The notes under the pieces are model-generated. The model was given only the letters and a program-made list of their open reading frames with translations. It had not been told where the DNA came from and searched no databases. Source: CAYNGH01 sp964396845 (GTDB lineage Bacteria > Vulcanimicrobiota > JAJTBE01 > CAYNGH01). Taken from it: a stretch of 5,958 bases of DNA. A program made the translations under genes and the position numbers. Shown piece after piece: positions 1 to 5,958 of the stretch (the first letter of the stretch is position 1; each line of letters begins with the position of its first letter). The stretch lies in the NCBI GenBank assembly GCA_964396845.1, contig CAYNGH010000189.1, positions 1-5,958 on the forward strand, read 5' to 3'.

Positions 1-43
1 CGTAGGCCATCGACTCCAGATATACCTTCGAATACTTCATCAT
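1..43 (-). CDS. Start of overlapping downstream gene, possibly KAS III-like 3-oxoacyl-ACP synthase (3' end outside window)
   Basis: Two consecutive in-frame ATGs at 43-41 and 40-38 overlap the megasynthase stop TGA (42-40). The frame is open to the left edge and reads MMKYSKVYLESMAY. The first ATG gives a 4-base ATGA overlap and lies 7 bases after a GGA core; the second gives a 1-base TGATG overlap. Either arrangement is typical of translational coupling. The short sequence resembles, from memory, the N terminus (M-K-Y-x-x-V-Y-x-E-S-x-x-Y) of a family of FabH/OleA-like 3-oxoacyl-ACP synthases. Only 14 codons are visible, so the product name is tentative, while a coupled gene start is well supported. 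Confidence 0.6.
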   Translation of the reverse strand, partial: MMKYSKVYLESMAY

Positions 44-3000
44 CGGTCTTTCCAAATCTTCAGGGAGAAATCCTTCATCTGATATATAACCCGGCCGTCC
101 ACCGACAGGAACCCGTCAGCAAAAAGAACCCGGTTCCCGTCATCCGCCGAAGTTATCCATGCATCCACCGTAACCCGGTGATCCCGGGGAATCACCTGTC
201 CCCGGTAAACCCAGCGATGCTTCATCCCCGGCACCACCGACATCATTGCCTCATCGGTGACGGCCCATCGGCGGAAGGCGACATATTTCATCAGCTGGAT
301 CATGGACTCCAGCCCCAGGGATCCCGGTATCACCGGATCCTGATAAAAATGCGCCTTGAAAAACCACGCATAGGGATTCACATCCATGGATCCCCGGATA
401 AATCCCATTCCGGCAGGGCCTCCGCCGGGTATGAACAGGTCAACCCGGTCAATCATCCGGAGCATCTCATCGGGAAAGGGTTCAACTCCAGGGTATTCCA
501 TGTTTTTCTCTCCCTGTTGGATCTCCTCGTTTTCGGGCAGATAAATTTTTGCATCCCGAATCCCCACCTGGTTGGCAAGGGCCTCATGGGAGAAAAATCC
601 GAAATAAGTGTTCCCGCGGTAAACTTGTCTGCCTCCTGCGGTCACATCAAAATCATAATGCTGGATAATCATGCCCCCGGAAGAAGACACATTGGTGGAG
701 GCAACTCTGGTCACCAGGGCCCCCGCGTCTCTTCCCACCGGGTGATACTGCACCGCCTCGCCACCAAGGTTCCGGAAGGACAAATCCACATCCCCGGTAA
801 GGGCGGATCCCATATAGGCTGCCAGCCAACCACAAGGCTGAAGGGCCACTTCCAGAAGCACCGAGAAGGGCATGTAATCCTGGCGGTTGGCGTCGAAATA
901 CCACTCACCAGGAGGCACATGATACACCGCCTCACAGGTGGATCCGGCCTTCATGACCCAGGGATCTCCTGTCACATTGGTGATCCCGTCGAGGAATTTA
1001 TATGGCGGCCCCGGCAGCCGGGCTATGACCCGATCCCTGTCAAAAACCCGGTAGGCATCGCCGAAGGCTTCCGAGGGCTTTCCCACCGCAAAGGCAGTGA
1101 TGCTGGCATTATCATAAACAAGGGACTCCCTGGGCGGGGGGATGGCGGTTCTTTCCACCTGCTCCTGCCACAAGGATTCGATGGAATCCCGGTCTGTCCC
1201 CGAGAGTCTTATGGACATATCAGTTATCTCAACGATAGGCTTTCCGTCGGCAAACATCAGAGCATCGGCGATGGCATAAGGCTCGGGGCGGTAGCCCATC
1301 TCCTTGATGGTAATCTCATATGCTGCCCGTTTTGTGGTTTCGATGACCTGTCCCCGGCATTTCAACCCGGAGCGCACTTCCGGCACCGGCTCCCATACCG
1401 CACCGGAACCAGATTCCGCCACCCAACCCATCCGCAGGAGAAACACCCTGAGGGCATGCATACAGCACTCATACATGAGGGTTCCCGGCATCACGTTGTC
1501 ATCGGAAAAGTGACATGTAAGGAACCAGTCGTCGGGATGAATGTCAGCTTCTGCCCGGACAAGGCCGATGCCGAACCTTCCCCCTGATGGATCCAGATGC
1601 AGAACCCTGTCAATGAGCCGTAGTTTCCCGCCGGGAATGGTGAGGGGTCTGGCCAGGAGAAGATCCTGAAAGGCCGGCCCGAAAGCTCCCGCCAGATCCC
1701 CCCGGCGCAGGGATTCAATTTGTTCATCGCTGTAGGATTCAATCTCCATGGGAGTCAGGGTTTTCCAGTCCGCAGGGAGTTTCCCCTCACCGGGCATCAG
1801 GTCCAGCTTTGTATGAACTATCCCCTGTCCCGCATCCAGCTCCCCTGAGGTGAAGAACCCGGCACAGCCATCCCGCATGGTCAGCAGGGGCTTCCCGTCA
1901 ACGGTGCTGTCAAACTCAAACCGGAAAAGATAAGTGTCCCCCTGGCAGAAAAAATGGAGAATCCTGATGTCGTAGCGGATGACCTTCCCAGGCCCCGGCA
2001 GAGGGCCATGAAAAGTCACCACGGCATCTAAAAGCCGGTAAACCGCATGGCCTCCGGTCTTGAAGTCGATCCCCAGGTATCCCGACAGGAACAGATCCGC
2101 CTGTCCCGATTCAACAGCAATGGCGGTAGGGATCCGACCACCGTCAAGATACCAGCCGTCGGGCAACACGTCATGTTCCGTGACAACCCTCCCATGGCTC
2201 AGGGACAGGGGTTCCCCCTGGATGAGCATTATCCGATCCACCAGCATAAGGGGTTCATCGGGAAGCCGAACCCTGGTGGGATGAGAATCGATGGGAGCGA
2301 ACCGTGGGCCAAGAACCTTCCCCACGGAACCCACGGCAAATTCCATGCACTGCCTCCGGTCAAGGACCGGCCTTTCCCCCGGAGCATGCTCAGGCATCAC
2401 CGCTGAAAAAGACGATAGTTCCATCCTGCGGCAACTTGAAGTATCGATGCTCCCCAGGGAACCATCACCGGGACACCTACCGGAAAGCACTCCGGGGGGG
2501 ATAGTTTCCCTCCCGGTCAGCAACTGGGACTGCAAGGCAAGATTCTGTGCCATGGCGCTCGCCAGTTTCCCTTGTAACGAAAGGTATGCCTGATGCGCAT
2601 CAGATAGGGAATCCTGTGCCCGTATAAAACCACGGAAAAGGGGATCTTCCCCCCGGGATACAGAAACCGGTTCCGGGAGGATGTCCTCCGGGGATTTTCG
2701 GGATACCGCCGGCAGGCCCTTCCGTGGCGGAGAAGGTATTGAAAGGGGGCTTGAACCCACAGGGATGGTCAGGGATTTTTTGCCGGCTGATTCTCCAGCA
2801 GGTGGCACGACAGCAGGAATGTTCCGGTAAAGGTAATCTAAATTTACCGGCACACCCAGTGCCATCAGGAATGCCAAAAGCTCCAGAAGACTCCGAATCT
2901 CACCCCGTCCCGGCACATTAACAGAATGGGCGGCAAACTCTTTATCCTCCAGGATCCGGCGGATCATCCTGGTGCAGGAGTTGCCGGGGCCAACCTCCAC

Positions 3001-5958
3001 AAAAATCCTGGCACCATTTTCGTAAGCCTCTTCAACAACCTGGGGAAAGTCGATGGCATCAATGGCCTGGGTCAGTATGGCATCGGCAGTGGAATCAGAA
3101 GTGACGGTATAGCTCTTGCCCCATCCTGTGGAATAAAACCTGATCCCATCAGGAGGTGTGGTTTCATAGACATGAAAATCCCGGTATTTCTCACGAACCG
3201 GCTCCACCACAGGACAATGAACCGTGGTGACCCCATGAAGGGGAATAAAAGTACATCCCAGCCGGCGGACCGCTTCATCCACCATCTTTCCCTGACCGCC
3301 GATGACCGATTCTACAGGAGTATTTCGTATCAGAAGATATACTCGGGCGAGGCCCTCCAGAGCCTTTGTCACCGCCTGTGCAGGAGCATCTACAAGGCCG
3401 ATGCGCCAGTCCACCGGTTCCCCGGCAGGAAGATTCCAGTATTTACGGGCCGCTTTGCAAGGCCCGCCAAGATCCTTCATAAAAAGATCCGTGGACTGGA
3501 GTTTATCCAGCATCTGATCCCGGTTGCGCCATACTCCCATCCCGAAGAACGAGGCGGTTTCCCCCAGGCTATACCCCAGAACATGCCCCGGAGTGATGCC
3601 GAGGCGACTCAGGAGATTGCTGGTCACGGTGCCGAAGGTTACCTGCCCGGCAATTAGGGCGTTGTGTTGATCCGACAGGTTCGCATCAGGGGACTCCCAG
3701 AAGAACTCCGTATGCATCTGGGATCGAAGCCGGGCATTGCAACGATCCTGGTTCTCCAGAACATCCCCGTGATAAAGACTCAGCTCCATCCCCATGCCGG
3801 GATAGTGATTTCCGGAACCGGGATATGCAAAGGCAAGATTTTTTTCGTTCCACAAGGGCCGGGGAGAATAATAAACAGCGTCGCAACTGAACTCTTTGAA
3901 AAGGGATCGGCCATTGATGTTCAGTGGTCTTTTGGGGTTCTCCAGAATAGCTTTTCTGGCCTGTCCGATTATCTCCGCAAGCTCATCCTGAGATCCCGCC
4001 ACCATGGAAACACACAAATCCCCCTGGCTGGAAGGCTTCCCCCGACGGTGCCACAGGGCCGCCAGCTGGTGAATATCACCGGCGTTCTCCCGGTCAGCCC
4101 AGTTGTTCAGCTCCAGAAGACCCTCGGCAATCTCCCGGGGATCCCCGCCCCGGACAGCAAAAAGACCCAGCCCGGGATTGGCCGGAGATGCCGGGGACGT
4201 GGCTTCATCATCCTCATAGCCTTCGATTATCGCATGATACGCAGTGCCGTCACTGCCCAAAGCACAGACCGCGGCGATCCTGGCCCCCCGGTCCCGATCC
4301 CTGAGCCAGTAATGGCTTTTTTCTGGGACATAAGCCCCACCAGGCAGGGAACCGGGGAATTCCCCCCTCTGCCGGGGAAGAATCCGGTGATACAACGCCA
4401 GAATAACCCTCGCCAGGGAAGCCCCACCCGATGCCGCGCCGGCAAGACCCGTTTCACCGGAAGTGCAACCCAGGGCCACCGGGGCATCTTTCCGCCGGGA
4501 GGCAATATAATCAATAATCTTTCCATCTTTCAGGATTTTGCTGTCCTGAATCTCAAGGTAGTCGATTCTGCCCGGTTCAATCTCCGAGGCACCACAGGCC
4601 CTCTCCAGTGACAGAACAAGGGCATTTTTATCAGGCCCGCTATCAGGAGAACTGCTCGCCACCGAAGCGCCGGTTCCCCGGATCAGGGCATAAATCTTGT
4701 CCCTGTCCCGTTTCGCATCGGAAAGACGTTTCAGCACCAGGGCACAGGCTCCATCTCCTGCAGGGGCTGTAGTCCGGCCTTCCTCCATATCCATCAGGCA
4801 TCCCGACAGGACATTTCGAACATCCCCTGCCATGTCCACAGAACCCACCAGGGCCGTATCGATTTCCCCCTGGCGGAGCTTTTCCACTCCGCAATGAAGG
4901 GCTGGCATCATGGAAGCCTCTTCGCAGGACAAAGTGAAACAAGGCCCGCCAAATCGGTATTCCCTGGCAACACGGCTGGCCACGATTCCACCCAGGGCGC
5001 CGACGGTGCGATCCGCATTCAGGGGCGGACAAAGAGAATCCTGAAGCTGTCGGATCCATTGATCCATATCCCCGGGGGAAAGCTCCCGTCCCATCTCCCG
5101 GGCCCAGCGGGGAGCGAGGTTTTTCAGATGCCAGCGGGTATTGAAACTGGTGGTGTTGAGATCTAAACTTATTCCAATAAACACACCGGAACGGGTATGA
5201 TCCCCCTCAGCAATCCCCGCATCCATCAGAGCACTACGGGCCGACTTCAGCATGAGAAGCTGTTGGGGAAGGGTCTGCTCCATCTCCCGGGGAGGAATCC
5301 GGAACTGACCGAAAGGTATGGAAACCCCGTCCATATAATATCCCGGCACATCAAGCCCCTTGCGAAAAAGCTCCCGAATCCACCGGCTCTTCTCCACCCC
5401 GAACCATCGGCCAGCTGAAGCCGGCAGGGTATCATCGATGCCGGGAAGAACCCGCCGGGCAAAGTCACCAGTTCCTTCAAATGGGCCGTAACGGGCATCG
5501 ATGCCCACCACTGCCACAGGCTCTGGTGTCTGCAGGGATATATCAACAGAGATGGATTTTTTGGCCGTCCCACTATGAACCTCCGGGAGAAACTCCTCCA
5601 CCAGAAGGTGAGCGTTAATCCCGCCAAATCCAAAGGCATTCACACCGGCCCGCCGTGGAATCCCTTCACCCCGGGGGGCCCATTTCTCCGGCTGTTTTAA
5701 AATATCAAAGGGACTTCCCGCCAGGCTGACCTTTTCAGAAGGTGTTTCAAAATTTGCTGTGGGAGGAAGAACCTCATGATTAATGGCCATTATCACCTTG
5801 GCAAGGCCCGCAGCGCCGGCTCCCGTCAGAAGATGCCCCACATTGGATTTGACTGAACCCAGAACACAAGGGCGATGCCTTGGCAAATCCTCATCCTGCC
5901 ACAGGGTTCGGCAGGTTTCAAACTCCACACCATCCCCCAGGGGAGTGCCGGTGCCGTG
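40..5958 (-). CDS. pfaC: PUFA-synthase-type megasynthase, KS-CLF-AT-DH-DH (PfaC-like with fused PfaB-like AT), 5' end missing
   Basis: Multidomain synthase predicted to extend and dehydrate ACP-bound acyl chains in the cytoplasm, as part of a PUFA or related secondary-lipid synthase. The frame is open from the right edge (HGTGTPLGD, 5958-5932) to TGA at 42-40. The GTG at 5928 is an internal Val inside a KS domain, so the true start lies outside the window. Domains: KS C-terminus (-10 to 113), CLF (136-571), AT (697-1036, Ser787/His904), linker (1037-1187), DH module 1 (1188-1577, His1473) and DH module 2 (1600-1962, His1860). The DH region has PfaC hallmarks such as EPLMLVDRI, GWYLDGGRIPTAIAVESGQA and AVYRLLDA. 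Marine PfaC is KS-CLF-DH-DH with PfaB as a separate protein; here a PfaB-like AT is fused in the middle, as I recall for myxobacterial Pfa3, but without the C-terminal acylglycerol-phosphate acyltransferase. No ACP, KR or ER is present, so partner subunits are required. The product could be a PUFA or another reduced polyketide lipid; the sequence does not decide this. Confidence 0.93.
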   Translation of the reverse strand, partial: HGTGTPLGDGVEFETCRTLWQDEDLPRHRPCVLGSVKSNVGHLLTGAGAAGLAKVIMAINHEVLPPTANFETPSEKVSLAGSPFDILKQPEKWAPRGEGIPRRAGVNAFGFGGINAHLLVEEFLPEVHSGTAKKSISVDISLQTPEPVAVVGIDARYGPFEGTGDFARRVLPGIDDTLPASAGRWFGVEKSRWIRELFRKGLDVPGYYMDGVSIPFGQFRIPPREMEQTLPQQLLMLKSARSALMDAGIAEGDHTRSGVFIGISLDLNTTSFNTRWHLKNLAPRWAREMGRELSPGDMDQWIRQLQDSLCPPLNADRTVGALGGIVASRVAREYRFGGPCFTLSCEEASMMPALHCGVEKLRQGEIDTALVGSVDMAGDVRNVLSGCLMDMEEGRTTAPAGDGACALVLKRLSDAKRDRDKIYALIRGTGASVASSSPDSGPDKNALVLSLERACGASEIEPGRIDYLEIQDSKILKDGKIIDYIASRRKDAPVALGCTSGETGLAGAASGGASLARVILALYHRILPRQRGEFPGSLPGGAYVPEKSHYWLRDRDRGARIAAVCALGSDGTAYHAIIEGYEDDEATSPASPANPGLGLFAVRGGDPREIAEGLLELNNWADRENAGDIHQLAALWHRRGKPSSQGDLCVSMVAGSQDELAEIIGQARKAILENPKRPLNINGRSLFKEFSCDAVYYSPRPLWNEKNLAFAYPGSGNHYPGMGMELSLYHGDVLENQDRCNARLRSQMHTEFFWESPDANLSDQHNALIAGQVTFGTVTSNLLSRLGITPGHVLGYSLGETASFFGMGVWRNRDQMLDKLQSTDLFMKDLGGPCKAARKYWNLPAGEPVDWRIGLVDAPAQAVTKALEGLARVYLLIRNTPVESVIGGQGKMVDEAVRRLGCTFIPLHGVTTVHCPVVEPVREKYRDFHVYETTPPDGIRFYSTGWGKSYTVTSDSTADAILTQAIDAIDFPQVVEEAYENGARIFVEVGPGNSCTRMIRRILEDKEFAAHSVNVPGRGEIRSLLELLAFLMALGVPVNLDYLYRNIPAVVPPAGESAGKKSLTIPVGSSPLSIPSPPRKGLPAVSRKSPEDILPEPVSVSRGEDPLFRGFIRAQDSLSDAHQAYLSLQGKLASAMAQNLALQSQLLTGRETIPPGVLSGRCPGDGSLGSIDTSSCRRMELSSFSAVMPEHAPGERPVLDRRQCMEFAVGSVGKVLGPRFAPIDSHPTRVRLPDEPLMLVDRIMLIQGEPLSLSHGRVVTEHDVLPDGWYLDGGRIPTAIAVESGQADLFLSGYLGIDFKTGGHAVYRLLDAVVTFHGPLPGPGKVIRYDIRILHFFCQGDTYLFRFEFDSTVDGKPLLTMRDGCAGFFTSGELDAGQGIVHTKLDLMPGEGKLPADWKTLTPMEIESYSDEQIESLRRGDLAGAFGPAFQDLLLARPLTIPGGKLRLIDRVLHLDPSGGRFGIGLVRAEADIHPDDWFLTCHFSDDNVMPGTLMYECCMHALRVFLLRMGWVAESGSGAVWEPVPEVRSGLKCRGQVIETTKRAAYEITIKEMGYRPEPYAIADALMFADGKPIVEITDMSIRLSGTDRDSIESLWQEQVERTAIPPPRESLVYDNASITAFAVGKPSEAFGDAYRVFDRDRVIARLPGPPYKFLDGITNVTGDPWVMKAGSTCEAVYHVPPGEWYFDANRQDYMPFSVLLEVALQPCGWLAAYMGSALTGDVDLSFRNLGGEAVQYHPVGRDAGALVTRVASTNVSSSGGMIIQHYDFDVTAGGRQVYRGNTYFGFFSHEALANQVGIRDAKIYLPENEEIQQGEKNMEYPGVEPFPDEMLRMIDRVDLFIPGGGPAGMGFIRGSMDVNPYAWFFKAHFYQDPVIPGSLGLESMIQLMKYVAFRRWAVTDEAMMSVVPGMKHRWVYRGQVIPRDHRVTVDAWITSADDGNRVLFADGFLSVDGRVIYQMKDFSLKIWKDR
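43..1131 (-). other. Domain: FabA/PfaC-type dehydratase module 2 (two hotdogs)
   Basis: This is the second dehydratase of the tandem. The first hotdog (about 1605-1780) has PGPPYKFLDGITNVTGD and PPGEWYFDANRQDYMP; Asn/Arg replace the catalytic His segment and Glu1693 is kept. The second hotdog (about 1815-1962) has NPYAWFFKAHFYQDPVIPG with His1860 (codon 351-349) and Glu1874 in GSLGLESM, the best FabA match in the protein. The protein ends 11 residues after VDGRVIYQ, so nothing (no thioesterase, no acyltransferase) follows this domain. Confidence 0.88.
48..53 (-). promoter_or_regulatory. Probable ribosome binding site for the downstream overlapping gene
   Basis: GGAAAG (53-48 on the minus strand) lies inside the last codons of the megasynthase. 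The GGA core ends 7 bases before the ATG at 43. The spacing favours that ATG, but the second ATG at 40 remains possible at 10 bases. Confidence 0.5.
1198..2367 (-). other. Domain: FabA/PfaC-type dehydratase module 1 (two hotdogs)
   Basis: This module dehydrates, and possibly isomerises, 3-hydroxyacyl-ACP. The first hotdog (about 1188-1362) contains RVRLPDEPLMLVDRI and WYLDGGRIPTAIAVESGQA. It lacks the catalytic His because the FabA CHF..DPVMPG segment is shortened to LDGGRIP; Glu1273 sits at the position of FabA's catalytic Asp. The second hotdog (about 1412-1577) has HPDDWFLTCHFSDDNVMPG with His1473 (codon 1512-1510) and Glu1487. The pair is therefore a pseudo half plus a catalytic half, as in PfaC dehydratase regions. 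Confidence 0.88.
2368..2820 (-). other. Interdomain linker, Pro/Ser-rich with one long amphipathic helix
   Basis: Residues 1037-1187 join the AT to the dehydratases. Residues 1040-1095 are rich in Pro, Ser and Gly and probably disordered. Residues 1099-1137 (2634-2518) are predicted by eye to form a helix with the pattern F..AQ.....AHQAYL.LQ, a motif I recall from linkers of PUFA and heterocyst-glycolipid-type synthases. Residues 1140-1187 are again low in secondary structure. No carrier-protein motif with a phosphopantetheine Ser is present, so this is not a degenerate ACP as far as I can see. Confidence 0.7.
2821..3840 (-). other. Domain: PfaB-like acyltransferase (AT)
   Basis: Residues 697-1036. 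The opening motif is FAYPGSGNHYPGMG (700-713). The nucleophile elbow GYSLGE has Ser787 (codon 3570-3568), and the catalytic His904 is in GVTTVHCPVVEPV (899-911). IFVEVGPGNSCTRMI (975-989) is the typical C-terminal AT motif. The stretch after the elbow (KLQSTDLF, 809-816, through ARKYWNLP) resembles my recollection of marine PfaB. The Arg that binds the malonyl carboxylate in malonyl-CoA transacylases aligns by eye with Ser812, so malonyl specificity is doubtful. It may instead move non-carboxylated acyl chains, for loading or release. The preceding residues 572-696 form the KS-AT type linker region. Confidence 0.87.
4216..5523 (-). other. Domain: non-catalytic ketosynthase-like chain-length factor (CLF)
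   Basis: Residues 136-571 have the KS fold signature from EPVAVVGIDARYG (136-148) to GSDGTAYHAIIEG (558-570), but no catalytic residue survives. Aligned by eye to a canonical GPSFTVDTACSSS, GPCFTLSCEEASM (328-340) puts Glu337 in place of the Cys. The HGTGT His is replaced by Gln461 (YLEIQDSKI). Gap-free alignment of 485-512 to residues 21-48 of KS1 puts Ser490 at the Lys and Leu495 at the second His. In type II PKS and Pfa systems such partners pair with the active KS and help set chain length; that role here is inferred from domain order and residue loss. Confidence 0.9.
5590..5958 (-). other. Domain: C-terminal part of catalytic ketosynthase (KS1)
   Basis: This domain carries out decarboxylative Claisen condensation on ACP-bound chains. 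The visible part holds the first catalytic His in HGTGTPLGD (codon 5958-5956), and the conserved Lys27 and second His32 in SVKSNVGH (5850-5848 and 5835-5833). It also has the C-terminal glycine-rich motif NAFGFGGINAH (97-107). All visible catalytic residues are intact, so this is the active KS of the pair. The nucleophilic Cys would lie beyond the right edge and cannot be checked. Confidence 0.93.

Noticed and set aside
178..1587. Long plus-strand open frame of 469 codons
   Set aside because: It lies antisense to clear DH domains, has a His/Gly/Pro-rich, low-hydrophobic composition and shows no recognisable motif. It is a by-product of GC-rich coding sequence.
2450..2500. Possible carrier-protein Ser in the linker (GSLGSIDTSS, residues 1156-1165)
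   Set aside because: It lacks the LGxDS context and the helical framework of an ACP, and the surrounding segment looks disordered.
2926..4611. Plus-strand open frames at 2926-3657 and 3664-4611
   Set aside because: They are antisense to the AT and CLF domains, whose catalytic motifs are intact on the minus strand. No family features were seen.
4643..5059. Minus-strand open frame of 138 codons in another phase
   Set aside because: It is nested in the CLF coding sequence, with a Cys/Gly/Arg/Pro-rich shadow composition and no motif.
5926..5928. GTG as the start codon of the megasynthase
   Set aside because: The frame stays open upstream and reads HGTGTPLGDG directly before it, which is the conserved KS His motif. 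The GTG is an internal Val in a truncated gene.
1..5958. Frequent GGATCC- and CCCGGG-like palindromic words across the window
   Set aside because: They arise from Gly/Asp/Ile/Pro/Arg codons in coding sequence and show no regular spacing or paired-arm structure suggesting repeats, terminators or binding sites.

Overview
The window is almost entirely one very large gene on the minus strand, running from the right edge to a TGA stop at 42-40. It encodes 1,972 visible residues of a megasynthase of the polyunsaturated-fatty-acid (PUFA) synthase / secondary-lipid synthase type. The start is missing: the first visible codons, at the right edge, spell HGTGTPLGD, a motif deep inside a ketosynthase domain. 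I infer that roughly 300 more residues lie beyond position 5958. Residue numbers in this annotation count from the Val codon at 5928-5926 (residue 1); the ten residues before it are -10 to -1.

Domain order from N to C terminus (right to left in the window): the C-terminal part of an apparently active ketosynthase (KS); a second KS-fold domain with its catalytic residues replaced, i.e. a chain-length-factor (CLF) type domain; a PfaB-like acyltransferase (AT); a Pro/Ser-rich linker with one long helix; then four hotdog domains that form two FabA/PfaC-type dehydratase (DH) modules. Each DH module pairs a hotdog lacking the catalytic His with one that has it. The architecture KS-CLF-AT-DH-DH looks like marine PfaC (KS-CLF-DH-DH) with a PfaB-like AT placed between the CLF and the dehydratases. 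No acyl carrier protein, ketoreductase, enoyl reductase or thioesterase is visible, so the protein should depend on partners supplying ACP, KR and ER (PfaA- and PfaD-like proteins), none of which are in the window.

At the left edge a second minus-strand gene begins, overlapping the megasynthase stop (ATGATG at 43-38 against TGA at 42-40). Only its first 14 codons are visible. They resemble, from memory, the N terminus of KAS III-like 3-oxoacyl-ACP synthases, which would fit a lipid or polyketide biosynthesis operon.

The DNA is moderately GC-rich, tightly packed and bacterial in organisation, with no intergenic space. Domain style and composition are compatible with a Desulfobacterota or other deltaproteobacterial-type organism, or another bacterium with a pfa-like secondary-lipid cluster. 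That assignment is a low-confidence inference. No RNA genes, mobile elements, CRISPR arrays or terminators were found.
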